Shown here piece by piece: positions 24,635-33,556 of a stretch of 64,000 bases of DNA. The DNA is from Desulfosporosinus sp. (GTDB lineage Bacteria > Bacillota > Desulfitobacteriia > Desulfitobacteriales > Desulfitobacteriaceae), in the NCBI GenBank assembly GCA_003513495.1, contig DOPM01000028.1, positions 27,389-91,388 on the forward strand. Direction: 5' to 3'. Within the stretch, counting starts at the first letter, position 1. Each line of letters starts with the position of its first letter. The position numbers and the translations under genes are program-made. The notes below the pieces were generated by a model that saw only the letters and a program-made list of their open reading frames with translations, had not been told where the DNA came from and searched no databases.

Positions 24635-27265
24635 TCATTCCTTAACCATCGGCTTAAACGGTTGCATATCATACCAATTTGGTCCAACCTTGCAGTCCAC
24701 CGTCATTGGTACAGACAGTGGAAAGGCATTTTCCATTTTATCTTTTAGCATGTTGGCAACCTTCTCCAGATCCTCAGGTGCCACCTGAAGCAAAAGTTCG
24801 TCGTGGACTTGGAGAAGCATTGCCGCTCTATAGGGGGCCAATCCTTCCGCTACTTTAATCATAGCTAATTTCATAATATCCGCTGCTGTACCCTGCACCG
24901 GTGTGTTCATCGCAATACGTTCTCCAAATTGACGTTTAACACGGTTGGAGTGAAGCAACTCTGGAATGCGCCGCAGTCTATTTAATAAGGTTCGAACTTG
25001 TCCCTCTTTTTTGGCCTGCGTCACGACGTCTTCCAGATATCGTTTGACTCCACCATAGCGTTCAAAATATTGCTCAATATAGAACTTCGATTCTTTGCGA
25101 GGTATTCCTAGGTCCCTGGAAAGGCCAAACTCTGTTAAACCGTATACCAGTCCAAAATTAACCGCTTTGGCACTTCTTCGCATGTCCGAGGTCACTTCAT
25201 CAAGTGAAATACCAAAGACTTCTGCTGCGGTTCGAGTGTGGACATCCTGTCCTAAGGCGAATGATTCACATAAAAGGGGGTCTTGAGAATAGTGGGCTAA
25301 TATTCGAAGCTCAATTTGTGAATAATCAGCAGATAGCAACACCCATTCAGGTTCCGTTGGATGAAAGACTTTTCTTAGTAGGCGTCCCTGCTCAAGCCGA
25401 ATCGGGATGTTCTGTAAATTAGGTTCCGTACTCGATAAACGACCGGTTGTCGTTACAGTTTGTTGAAAGGTGGTGTGAATCCGGCCTTCCTTTGCTTGAG
25501 CAAGAAGACCATTTACATAAGTAGACATCAATTTATTCAACTGCCGATAGTCGAGGATCTTTGCTACTACGGGGTGAGCTGTTCGAAGTTCTTCTAAGGT
25601 CTCCGCATCCGTGGAATAACCCGTTTTTGTCTTTTTCGCCGTCGGCAGGCCTAACTTCTCAAAAAGAATGGTTCCCAACTGTTTAGGAGAATTAATATTG
25701 AAAGTTTCCTCAGCAAGGGCATAGATCTCCTGCTCTAACTGTCTTAGAGTCAGACTTATTCCTTCACCAAACGTTTTTAATTGCTCAGAATCAACCCCAA
25801 TTCCATGCTTTTCCACTTCTGCGAGCACTAAGCTTAAGGGTTCTTCGATGTTATGAAGCAGTTCCGAAAGGCCCAGAGCGTTTATTTCTTCTTCGAACTT
25901 AGGAGCAACTTGAGCCAAGGCTGCTGCTTCTTCAGCAATGTTCTCGAAAACCGCTTGATTAGGAAAATACTCTTTGACTAGATCTAAGGGAGCAAATTTC
26001 GGGCGTGAAGATTGAATTAAATATGATGCTAAGCTTAGATCTAAAGCAAGTCCCTTTAAGGCTGCACCTTCATTAGCTAGCAATAGGGCCACGGTTTTGC
26101 TGTCCGCTAAGGTTTTAGGAACCTGATTACTTCCCATCAATTTGAGCCATGCTTCAAATACCTTCGTAGATATCATTGTTCGCGTTAGCGTAAACTTCTG
26201 GCCTTGGGTAGCCACTCCCCATTCCAACCAGCGACCCCCTTGTAACCCGGTTCCCTCGTATCTGCAGGCTAAGGTGAGTGGGGTGTTTTTAGCTTGCCAT
26301 TCTTCAATCTGGGCAAGCCATCCCTCTTCTGTCAATATACGTTCAGGCCAGCTTTCTAATACCTGGTCCGGGCTTCCATTAGGAATCTCTTCCTCATCCT
26401 TATGCCGTTCTTGCCACAAACGAGTTACATTTTTGAGATCATATTTTTGCAAGACAGGAAGTACTTTAATCGCAGTGGAACGACGATAAACAAAATCATC
26501 GCTAGAAAATTCTAGAGGAACCTCAGTCAACATTGTTGCTAACTTTTTGCTGAGAATCGCCTGATCAGTATATTCCTTTAGATTGCTTTGCACCTTTTTC
26601 CCAGAAACTTTATCAACATTCTCTAAAACCCCTTCGACGGTTTCAAATTCCCAAAGTAGTTTCAGTGCCGTCTTTTCGCCGATCCCCGGTACTCCAGGGA
26701 TATTATCCGAGGTGTCACCCATCAAACCTTTGAGATCAATGATTTGATGAGGACGCAGTTGGTAACGTTCCCATAAGGCCGTTTCATCATAACGTTCGAC
26801 TTCGCTAATCCCTTTCTTAGTAAGGAAAATATTCGTCCTAGGTGAAATAAGTTGCAAGGCATCTTTATCCCCTGTATAAATCTGAATTTCCATACCTTGG
26901 GCTTCTGCTTGTTTCGTTATTGCGGCAATTAGATCATCCGCTTCATAACCAGCCAGCTCGAGCATGGGTACGTCCATTTCTTTAAGAATTTCTTTCAGGT
27001 AATCAAATTGTGAGCGCAGTCCCTCAGGGGTTTCTTTGCGCTGCGCTTTATAACCGGCATACTGCTCAATCCGCACGGTTGCCTTTGTTTTATCGAAAGC
27101 CACCACCCAATAATCTGGATGTTGCTCTTGTTCTAATCTAAAGAGCATGGTCAGAAAACCATGCAGAACATTTGTTGGTCTCCCATCGGCTGTAGTTAAC
27201 GGTGGGAGAGCATAAAAGGCGCGATTCGCAAGGCTGTTTCCGTCTAAAATCACCATCCGCGGCAT
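24635..27265 (-). CDS. polA: DNA polymerase I
   Basis: Fills gaps and removes RNA primers. The 876-residue product has an N-terminal 5'-3' exonuclease domain (LDGNSLANRAFYA, GYEADDLIA, GLMGDTSDNIPGVPGIG), a middle domain, and the polymerase domain with motif A LLSADYSQIELRI (near 650), motif B RRSAKAVNFGLVYG and motif C QVHDELLLQV (near 820). The middle domain lacks the acidic 3'-5' exonuclease residues (its first strand reads LTLACRYEGTG), so it should not proofread, as in Bacillus. ATG at 27265 is preferred to an upstream TTG. Confidence 0.95.
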   Translation of the reverse strand: MPRMVILDGNSLANRAFYALPPLTTADGRPTNVLHGFLTMLFRLEQEQHPDYWVVAFDKTKATVRIEQYAGYKAQRKETPEGLRSQFDYLKEILKEMDVPMLELAGYEADDLIAAITKQAEAQGMEIQIYTGDKDALQLISPRTNIFLTKKGISEVERYDETALWERYQLRPHQIIDLKGLMGDTSDNIPGVPGIGEKTALKLLWEFETVEGVLENVDKVSGKKVQSNLKEYTDQAILSKKLATMLTEVPLEFSSDDFVYRRSTAIKVLPVLQKYDLKNVTRLWQERHKDEEEIPNGSPDQVLESWPERILTEEGWLAQIEEWQAKNTPLTLACRYEGTGLQGGRWLEWGVATQGQKFTLTRTMISTKVFEAWLKLMGSNQVPKTLADSKTVALLLANEGAALKGLALDLSLASYLIQSSRPKFAPLDLVKEYFPNQAVFENIAEEAAALAQVAPKFEEEINALGLSELLHNIEEPLSLVLAEVEKHGIGVDSEQLKTFGEGISLTLRQLEQEIYALAEETFNINSPKQLGTILFEKLGLPTAKKTKTGYSTDAETLEELRTAHPVVAKILDYRQLNKLMSTYVNGLLAQAKEGRIHTTFQQTVTTTGRLSSTEPNLQNIPIRLEQGRLLRKVFHPTEPEWVLLSADYSQIELRILAHYSQDPLLCESFALGQDVHTRTAAEVFGISLDEVTSDMRRSAKAVNFGLVYGLTEFGLSRDLGIPRKESKFYIEQYFERYGGVKRYLEDVVTQAKKEGQVRTLLNRLRRIPELLHSNRVKRQFGERIAMNTPVQGTAADIMKLAMIKVAEGLAPYRAAMLLQVHDELLLQVAPEDLEKVANMLKDKMENAFPLSVPMTVDCKVGPNWYDMQPFKPMVKE

Positions 27266-27477
27266 CCTAAAAACCCCCAATCTTTCTCAGTTAACTATAT
27301 CATACCCACTACTTTCTAACAAATAATAGAGGTACCTGGGGGACTTCGAATCAGGATGGAAACCCTTCTCCTATAAATTCTTGTACTAAATCTCTGTCTG
27401 AATGGATTGACTACTGCTTAATACATGGTACGATTAAGCAGTTGGGATATTTTTGTGTAAATAGGAGATGTGTATCC

Positions 27478-28404
27478 GTGTCCGATAAACAAGTCCGTCT
27501 GCTCATGGTGCTGACCAGTATCCTCTGGTCTGGCGCCTTTATAACGGGAAAATTTTCTGTTCAAGAGTTTCCACCCTTTGCCCTGACCTTCTTCCGTTTT
27601 CTCTTCGCCCTGCCCTTTATTTTTACAATCTTGTACCTGAAGGAGCCGAAAAACCTTTTCCCCCATGGTAAGCAATGGCCGCCATTACTCTTTCTAGGAT
27701 TCATCGGAACCTTTTGCTATCACGCCTTATTTTTCACTTCCCTGAACTATACCACGGCGATCAATTCATCACTCATTGGTGCTATTAATCCCATGGTCAC
27801 CGCACTTCTAGCCGCTGCTTTTTTTAGCGAGCATTTAACTCCTTTAAGAATCGTTGGAATTTTTCTATCCTTCGGTGGTGTTTTTCTCTTTATTACCAAT
27901 GGAGATATGCTGTTGATCTCTCAATTTCAAATGAATCATGGCGATTTTCTGATGCTTATCGGGGTCTTTTGCTTTTCACTATATTCTCTACTTAGTCGTC
28001 GGTATATGAAACACTATCAACTGACACCGTTCATGGTCATTGCCTATACATTCTTAACTTGTGTAGTTATTTCTATTCCTTTCGTCATATGGGAAAACCC
28101 ATCCTCCTATCTATCGACAACCACAGCAAGAGGATGGCTGTCCATCTTGTATATGAGCGTATTTGCCTCAGTATTGGGTTACCTTTTCCAGGCGATTGCT
28201 ATTCAACGCATTGGTGCTCCTGGCACTGCGGTTTTTATTAATTTAGTCCCTATCTTTACAATTATCCAGTCTGTGACAATTTTAGGAGAAACCATTACAC
28301 TTATAAAATTAATCTGTGCTGCCATCGTAATTATTGGCGTTTACTTAGCAACACGACCGGAATCAAGCAATAACCCTATAAAGGTCCAAAGTCAGTTTAG
28401 TTAA
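27478..28404 (+). CDS. EamA/DMT-family transporter
   Basis: A 308-residue membrane protein with ten helices in two EamA halves. The first begins LTSILWSGAFITGKFSV, whose W-G segment is family-typical; AAINSSLIGAINPM-like and VLGYLFQAIAIQRIGA mark the ends of each half. Such proteins export metabolites or drugs; the substrate cannot be told. The GTG at 27478 has AGGAG about 10 bases upstream. galE follows after 45 bases and may be cotranscribed. Confidence 0.88.
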   Translation: MSDKQVRLLMVLTSILWSGAFITGKFSVQEFPPFALTFFRFLFALPFIFTILYLKEPKNLFPHGKQWPPLLFLGFIGTFCYHALFFTSLNYTTAINSSLIGAINPMVTALLAAAFFSEHLTPLRIVGIFLSFGGVFLFITNGDMLLISQFQMNHGDFLMLIGVFCFSLYSLLSRRYMKHYQLTPFMVIAYTFLTCVVISIPFVIWENPSSYLSTTTARGWLSILYMSVFASVLGYLFQAIAIQRIGAPGTAVFINLVPIFTIIQSVTILGETITLIKLICAAIVIIGVYLATRPESSNNPIKVQSQFS

Positions 28405-28449
28405 CTGACATCACGATTTAAGTAAGTTTTTGAAAAAGAGGGGTTTATT

Positions 28450-29439
28450 ATGGAGTCCATTCTGGTATCCGGGGGAGCCGGATATATCGGCAGTCATACT
28501 GTTAAAACATTGTTAGAGCAAAGTTATAAACCAGTCGTTCTTGATAACTTAGTGACAGGACATCGACAATCGGTCCCGAGAGATGTTCCCTTTTACCAGG
28601 GAGACATAGCAGATTCACGTCTAGTTCGAAAGGTCGTAGAACAAGAGCGAATCAGTGCCGTTATCCATTTTGCGGCTCGAAGCTTGGTTGGGGAATCCGC
28701 AGAAAAACCAGACCTTTATTTCGAAGAAAATACTGCTAAAACAAATCGCTTTGTAAGTTCGCTCCTTGAGGCCGGGGTGAAACGAATCATTTTTTCCTCT
28801 ACAGCAGCAACTTATGGGATTCCGGAAGAAGTACCTATTCCGGAAAGTGCACCTACAACTCCAATTAATCCTTACGGGTTCTCTAAGCTCATGATCGAAC
28901 AATCCTTTTCCTGGTTAGAGAAGGCCTATGGCCTTGAGTGGATTGCTCTGCGCTATTTTAATGCCGCCGGTGCAGCTTTAGATAGTTCTCTAGGAGAAGA
29001 CCATTTTCCTGAAACTCACTTAATTCCTCTGATCTTGAAGACAGCATTGGGACAACGAGAGACTATAAGTATCTTTGGTACAGATTATTCCACACCGGAT
29101 GGAACGTGTATCAGAGATTATATTCATGTCCTTGACTTGGCAAAGGCTCATATTTTAGCCTTAGAAGCATTAGGGAAAGGGATAGGTAGCGGAGTTTATA
29201 ATGTGGGCACGGGTTCAGGGTATAGCGTCAGAGAGGTCATTGAAACCGCTCGCCTAGTCACAGGCCGAGGGATTCCGGTGCTTGAATCCCCTCGCCGACC
29301 GGGTGATCCAGATATACTCGTAGCCAAAGTTGAAAAGATTCAACACTCTCTGGGATGGACGCCCCAGTATAGTTCCCTAGAACAGATAATAAAAAGCGCC
29401 TGGGCCTGGCACTTAGGTCATCCCAATGGATTTGAATAA
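28450..29439 (+). CDS. galE: UDP-glucose 4-epimerase
   Basis: Interconverts UDP-glucose and UDP-galactose with bound NAD. The 329-residue short-chain dehydrogenase fold shows GGAGYIGSHT at 8-17, SSTAATYG with the catalytic Ser/Thr near 115, and YGFSKLMIEQ with catalytic Tyr and Lys near 142; RDYIHVLDLA near 220 is typical of GalE. It supplies sugars for the cell envelope. GAGGGGTTTATT precedes the ATG; a terminator follows. Confidence 0.93.
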   Translation: MESILVSGGAGYIGSHTVKTLLEQSYKPVVLDNLVTGHRQSVPRDVPFYQGDIADSRLVRKVVEQERISAVIHFAARSLVGESAEKPDLYFEENTAKTNRFVSSLLEAGVKRIIFSSTAATYGIPEEVPIPESAPTTPINPYGFSKLMIEQSFSWLEKAYGLEWIALRYFNAAGAALDSSLGEDHFPETHLIPLILKTALGQRETISIFGTDYSTPDGTCIRDYIHVLDLAKAHILALEALGKGIGSGVYNVGTGSGYSVREVIETARLVTGRGIPVLESPRRPGDPDILVAKVEKIQHSLGWTPQYSSLEQIIKSAWAWHLGHPNGFE

Positions 29440-29451
29440 TAATAAACCCTG

Positions 29452-29487
29452 AAAGGTAGCCGATTCAATTTACACGGCTACCTTTTC
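29452..29487 (+). terminator. galE terminator
   Basis: AAAGGTAGCCG pairs with CGGCTACCTTT around a 12-base loop, followed by TCTTCT. Confidence 0.85.
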
Positions 29488-29727
29488 TTCTACTTGATTC
29501 GAATATTAAATTCATCCACTATTCGACTTGGAAAATCTTGAATTTGGAAGGTGATTGGGGATAGGAAGGACGTTCTACCTGGAAGAAAAAATTTAAGAGT
29601 TTGATCATAGCTTTGGTTAATTAGTCTCATTCAGTAAGTAAATAAGAACTTTCATAATAAACTATTAAGTTCATTTTTGGCACTTGATCGTTGTATAATA
29701 GGCGTAAAAACATTAGAGGTGTTAAAA

Positions 29728-30111
29728 ATGTGCATAGAATCTGACGATAAGGCAGAGATGATTAAAACGTGTCAAGCTATCTTAGAATTATGTGATAAGC
29801 CTTTTGTCTGGGAAGAAGAAGGTACGTATCAATATGGGAATTATAAAAAGCCTTTTAATCTTGTTCTACCGCATCAAAAAATAGATCACGAGTTACATAG
29901 TTTATTGGAAAAAATCACAGGCTCCGGCTATTTATACGATCAGATTAATATGACTTGCACTCTTGATGAAGAATGGGTTGAATCAGGAACCTACGGTTTA
30001 GATAGAGATTTTAGCTGTGTCTTTCAAAAATATTCCCTAAAACCTGAATATGTAGAGGAAGTCAAAACCTATTTTAATCAACGTCTTAGCGAATTGAAGA
30101 AAAGCAACTAA
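29728..30111 (+). CDS. Conserved-looking acidic hypothetical protein
   Basis: A 127-residue soluble acidic protein with no membrane segment. It has two cysteines near the N terminus (residue 2 and about 16), a GTYQYGNYKKPFNLVLPHQ middle and a helical C terminus. The ATG at 29728 has GAGGTG seven bases upstream; 17 codons open upstream lack a ribosome site. It is a monocistron closed by a strong terminator, so it is a real gene, but I recognise no family or function. The stretch 29488-29727 holds no other feature I can see. Confidence 0.65.
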   Translation: MCIESDDKAEMIKTCQAILELCDKPFVWEEEGTYQYGNYKKPFNLVLPHQKIDHELHSLLEKITGSGYLYDQINMTCTLDEEWVESGTYGLDRDFSCVFQKYSLKPEYVEEVKTYFNQRLSELKKSN

Positions 30112-30150
30112 TAAATTTTGACTTCAAGGACTTTCATAAATAAGAAATAC

Positions 30151-30183
30151 AAAAACAGAACGGCAAAGCCCGTTCTGTTTTTA
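30151..30183 (+). terminator. Terminator after the 29728 gene
   Basis: AAAAACAGAACGG pairs with CCGTTCTGTTTTT around CAAAGC. Confidence 0.9.
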
Positions 30184-30288
30184 TCTAATTGCAATACATA
30201 TAATTATTAAACCATTTAAATTAAAGTTTTAAAGATTAGTTCCATAAATAAGTAAAATGCTACGTCTTTTACTATACATGTCTTTGTT

Positions 30289-30411
30289 ATGAAAGAGAAC
30301 TCAAGGGCTAAGTCATCCTGAAGGAGGCAAGACTGAAGGATCTAGATCCTTCGCTGCGCTCAGGATGATATGAGTGAAAGAGGACCCTAAAGTTATAGTT
30401 TCTGATACATC
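30289..30411 (+). repeat. Dispersed repeat, copy C (most complete)
   Basis: Order of elements: TATGAAAG, then AAGTCATCCTGAAGGAGG, the central dyad GAAGGATCTAGATCCTTC, TCAGGATGA, then the tail GAGTGAAAGAGGACCC. It contains both the left arm shared with D and E and the tail shared with A and B. Confidence 0.9.
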
Positions 30412-30431
30412 AAAAAAGGCCCGAAGGCCTT
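30410..30431 (-). terminator. tRNA-Leu terminator
   Basis: On the minus strand AAGGCC-TTCG-GGCCTT followed by TTTTGATG, 11 bases after the tRNA 3' end. Confidence 0.88.
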
Positions 30432-30441
30432 ATATTTACTG

Positions 30442-30527
30442 TGGTGGGCGAGGGGGGACTTGAACCCCCACATACTCACATATATCGGATTTTGAGACCG
30501 ACGCGTCTGCCATTCCGCCACTCGCCC
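30442..30527 (-). tRNA. tRNA-Leu (anticodon CAA)
   Basis: Read on the minus strand, GGGCGAG at the 5' end pairs with CTCGCCC before ACCA, so the CCA tail is encoded. The D-arm has GGCGGAATGGCAGACGC as in leucine tRNAs, the anticodon loop CTCAAAA gives CAA (codon UUG), there is a long variable arm, and the T-arm reads GGGGGTTCAAGTCCCCC. The length of 86 bases fits a class II tRNA. The last anticodon-stem pair appears to be T-T. Confidence 0.95.
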
Positions 30528-30627
30528 ATATTTAGTTCCGCCTGATGAATAACGGCGACTTAGATATAATAACACTAATCTAAAGACTTAGTCAAGCCCT
30601 TTTGCTAAATTAATCCGATATCTAATT

Positions 30628-30735
30628 GCCACTTAATGCCCCCGCTTCCGTTAAGCGATGGAATAAGTGGCACTAGGACCCTGGATAACATATTCCGACA
30701 GCCACGGATGGCTTAGGGCCGCGGTGCCATGAATG
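30628..30735. repeat. Structured intergenic palindromes (REP-like)
   Basis: TGCCACTTA and TAAGTGGCA enclose an inner GCTT/AAGC stem (about 30628-30671). Next come AGCCA-CGGA-TGGCT and TGCCAT-GA-ATGGCA on either side of GGGCCGCGG. The region lies beyond the accA stop and upstream of the tRNA gene and has no coding frame of note. Single copy in this window. Confidence 0.55.
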
Positions 30736-30745
30736 GCAGGATCGG

Positions 30746-31747
30746 CTAAGATTCAGTTGAGACATCTGAATCAAGCATATTGTTAATATCTGCAGTTTCT
30801 TGAAAAACTCCAATAGCCCTCAGCTTCTGGTATCGCTGATCGCGGAGCGCCTCTGGACTTTCTAAACGCAGTCTTACAAGATACTTGGAAATCACCTGGG
30901 AGAGTTCCTCCGCGGTTTGATGAAGGTTATTATGTGCCCCGCCTTGTGGCTCACGTACCAACTCATCTGCAACTCCGAGTCTTAATAGATCCTGTGCCGT
31001 AAATTTTAGAGCGGCTGCGGCTTCTTTCGCTTTAGTCGTATCCTTCCAGAGAATAGAAGCGCAACTTTCTGGAGCAATTACTGAGTAAAAGGAATTCTCA
31101 AGCATTAGAAGTACATTGCCCACCCCAAGAGCAAGGGCACCACCGCTTCCACCTTCTCCGATAACTGTACTGATCACTGGCACGTGATAACCCGACGTTG
31201 CAAGCAGACAACGAGCAATAGCTTCACCCTGTCCTCGCTCTTCAGCTCCCAAATCACAAGCCGCTCCAGGTGTATCGATGAATGTCAGAATCGGACGCCC
31301 GAACTTTTCTGCTTGATCCATTAGACGTACCGCTTTACGATACCCTTCCGGATGTGGCATTCCAAAATTACGCTTAATGTTTTCTTTCGTATCTTTACCT
31401 TTTACTTGGGCTATGACGGTTACAGGCATCCCATGAAAAAGCGCGATTCCACCGGCAATGGAACGGTCATCGGCAAAGAGTCTGTCCCCTTTAAGTTCTA
31501 TGAAATCCTCAAACAACAGGGGCGCATAATCATAGAAATTTGGCCGCTCTGAATGTCTGGCGATTTGGACTTTCTGCCAGGGTTCAAGGTTGCCATAGAT
31601 TTCCTTTTTCAAAAGAGCCGCTTTCTTTTCAAGGGTTGACACTTCTTGAGAAAGGTCAATTCCCTTGTCCGCCGAAAACTTCTGAATTTCCGCTATTTTA
31701 AGTTCTAATTCTGCGATTGGTTTTTCAAATTCAAACAGTTGTGCCAT
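30746..31747 (-). CDS. accA: Acetyl-CoA carboxylase carboxyltransferase, alpha subunit
   Basis: With AccD, transfers the carboxyl group from biotin to acetyl-CoA to make malonyl-CoA for fatty acids. The 333-residue product has the crotonase-like AccA core with [29 protein letters not shown], and [15 protein letters not shown] near 205 for CoA/carboxybiotin binding. It overlaps accD by 17 bases, indicating coupling. The biotin carrier and carboxylase genes are not in the window. Confidence 0.95.
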   Translation of the reverse strand: MAQLFEFEKPIAELELKIAEIQKFSADKGIDLSQEVSTLEKKAALLKKEIYGNLEPWQKVQIARHSERPNFYDYAPLLFEDFIELKGDRLFADDRSIAGGIALFHGMPVTVIAQVKGKDTKENIKRNFGMPHPEGYRKAVRLMDQAEKFGRPILTFIDTPGAACDLGAEERGQGEAIARCLLATSGYHVPVISTVIGEGGSGGALALGVGNVLLMLENSFYSVIAPESCASILWKDTTKAKEAAAALKFTAQDLLRLGVADELVREPQGGAHNNLHQTAEELSQVISKYLVRLRLESPEALRDQRYQKLRAIGVFQETADINNMLDSDVSTES

Positions 31748-32651
31748 ACCGAGCCCCTTCCTGATGGTACCGCAGTAAACGTGCTAAAACGGGCCGCATT
31801 TGATTACGCGCCACGATCAGATCAATTGAACCGTGTTCTTGGTTGAATTCAGCCGTTTGAGCTCCGGCTGGAAGCTCTTGTCTCATCGTCTGCTTGATGA
31901 CACGTGGTCCCGTAAACCCGATTAAAGCATTAGGTTCAGAAATCATAATATCTCCCAGTGAAGCATAGCTGGCAGTTACACCACCGAAGGTGGGATCAGT
32001 AACTACAGAAATATATAATAAATGGTTCTCTGCTAATTTTCCTAAAGCCGCACTCGTTTTTGCCATTTGATAAAGGGAAAGAATGCCTTCTTGCATCCTA
32101 GCTCCTCCGGAAGTTGAAAATATAACTACCGGCAACCTCAATTTAATCGCCCGCTCAATAGCTCGGGTAATTTTTTCTCCCACTACTGAGCCCATGCTTC
32201 CCATCATAAAGCCTGCTTCATTAATGGCGATTACAAAAGGAACGCCCTCTATTTTAGCACGACCCGTCAGTACCCCTTCTGCCATACCGGACTTTTCCTG
32301 GGCCTCAGAAATTTTTTCATCATAGCCAGGAAAATCTAAGGAATCTTGAGTTTTTAAGTCGGCATCCCACTCTTCAAAGGAATCTTCGTCTACTAATAAT
32401 TTCAGTCGTAGAGTAGCTGAAATTCTAAAATGATGCTCACAAGTTGTACAAACTCTCGAATTCTCCTCGAGATTTTTATTGAAGAGAACTTCCCCACACT
32501 TTGGACATTTAACCCAAAGACCATCAGGTAGTTCTTTCTTAGTTACAATCCCAGGTTCTTCTTGAGGTACGACCTCAGATGGTCTACGGTCCAGGTTCTG
32601 ACCAGATTTAATCGTTACATACTTTGTCTTCCTGAATATATCCTTAAACAT
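31731..32651 (-). CDS. accD: Acetyl-CoA carboxylase carboxyltransferase, beta subunit
   Basis: A 306-residue partner of AccA. The N-terminal zinc ribbon ([11 protein letters not shown], then CTTCEHHF, about 49-72) is characteristic of bacterial AccD; the catalytic core includes [14 protein letters not shown] and [19 protein letters not shown] precedes the ATG, and a DUF2007 gene ends three bases upstream. accD-accA order with overlap is typical in Firmicutes. Confidence 0.95.
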   Translation of the reverse strand: MFKDIFRKTKYVTIKSGQNLDRRPSEVVPQEEPGIVTKKELPDGLWVKCPKCGEVLFNKNLEENSRVCTTCEHHFRISATLRLKLLVDEDSFEEWDADLKTQDSLDFPGYDEKISEAQEKSGMAEGVLTGRAKIEGVPFVIAINEAGFMMGSMGSVVGEKITRAIERAIKLRLPVVIFSTSGGARMQEGILSLYQMAKTSAALGKLAENHLLYISVVTDPTFGGVTASYASLGDIMISEPNALIGFTGPRVIKQTMRQELPAGAQTAEFNQEHGSIDLIVARNQMRPVLARLLRYHQEGARYGTTV

Positions 32652-32653
32652 AG

Positions 32654-32854
32654 TTAGCTCCCCATCGCGCCAGTTATAATTTCATGTGCTTCTTCGGCTT
32701 CAGATTCCGGTACAAGGATTTCGACTGAAGCATGCTCACCGAGATGCGCCGAACCGATCGGGCGAAGCTGAACAAGCATTCCTTCATCGGTGAGGATTTT
32801 CTTATACTTTTCTGCAATTAACTTATTGGGAGCAATATAAATGACCGTCCACAT
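32654..32854 (-). CDS. DUF2007-type small protein
   Basis: A 66-residue ferredoxin-like alpha/beta protein: a first strand [20 protein letters not shown], then an [11 protein letters not shown] strand and [17 protein letters not shown]. This matches the DUF2007 putative signal-transducing family. Its stop nearly touches the accD start, so it leads the accD-accA operon. GGGGGATTTT precedes the ATG. Function unknown. Confidence 0.75.
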   Translation of the reverse strand: MWTVIYIAPNKLIAEKYKKILTDEGMLVQLRPIGSAHLGEHASVEILVPESEAEEAHEIITGAMGS

Positions 32855-32921
32855 TTGTAAAATCCCCCTTATTAAATCGATTTATGATATCACAGCCCTT
32901 CTAATTCTGCAAGAAATGGGC

Positions 32922-33446
32922 CTAATCCCCCTCATTAGAGTCTGAACGAAGACGAGCATATTTTTCCATTAGCGCCCTTTCTACATGTGGAGGTACGAAA
33001 TCTGAAACCCCAGCATGCAAACTGGCAGCCCATTTGATGGCACTTGAGCTTATAAAAGAGTATTCGCTCTGGGTCATCAGAAAGGTTGTTTCAATATCCG
33101 GAGCGATCTTTTTGTTCATTAAAGCCAGTTGAAACTCATATTCAAAATCTGACAAGGCCCGAAGTCCTCGAATTATGGCGATTGCTCCACATTGGCGTGC
33201 AAACTCCACTGTCAACCCTTCAAAAACACGAACATTGACATTTGACATGTCTTTAGTTGCTTCCACAAGAAGTTCCATTCTCTCCCCCAGGGTAAATAAT
33301 GGGGTCTTATTACTATCCGCAGCAACTGCAATAATCAAACCGTCAAATAACTCTTTTGCTCGTTCTAATATATCAAGATGTCCTTTGGTTACTGGATCAA
33401 ATGTTCCAGGGTATATCGCTATACGCACTTTATCACCTTTTTCCAT
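32922..33446 (-). CDS. coaD: Phosphopantetheine adenylyltransferase
   Basis: Penultimate step of CoA synthesis, adenylating 4'-phosphopantetheine. The 174-residue product has IAIYPGTFDPVTKGHLDI with the HxGH-type T/HxxH nucleotidyltransferase motif, RGLRALSDFEYEFQLA near 95 and the ISSSAIK end motif near 132. Most relatives begin close to RIAIYPG, so the GTG at 33428, which follows AAAAAGGTG, may be the real start instead of the ATG at 33446. Confidence 0.93.
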   Translation of the reverse strand: MEKGDKVRIAIYPGTFDPVTKGHLDILERAKELFDGLIIAVAADSNKTPLFTLGERMELLVEATKDMSNVNVRVFEGLTVEFARQCGAIAIIRGLRALSDFEYEFQLALMNKKIAPDIETTFLMTQSEYSFISSSAIKWAASLHAGVSDFVPPHVERALMEKYARLRSDSNEGD

Positions 33447-33556
33447 TATTAAAAACTCCTGCTTTTGTCATGTGGGGGGTTAACTTGCTGGACAACTCAC
33501 TAAGGATATTTCATGGGTTTCGCCTTAAAAGCTGAGAATCCTGCAAAGAAATGTCT

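Noticed and set aside
30690..30735. TGGCACCGCGG on the minus strand, similar to the T-box antiterminator core
   Set aside because: No Stem I or specifier loop, no terminator, and no biosynthetic or tRNA-synthetase gene downstream; the palindromes explain the sequence.
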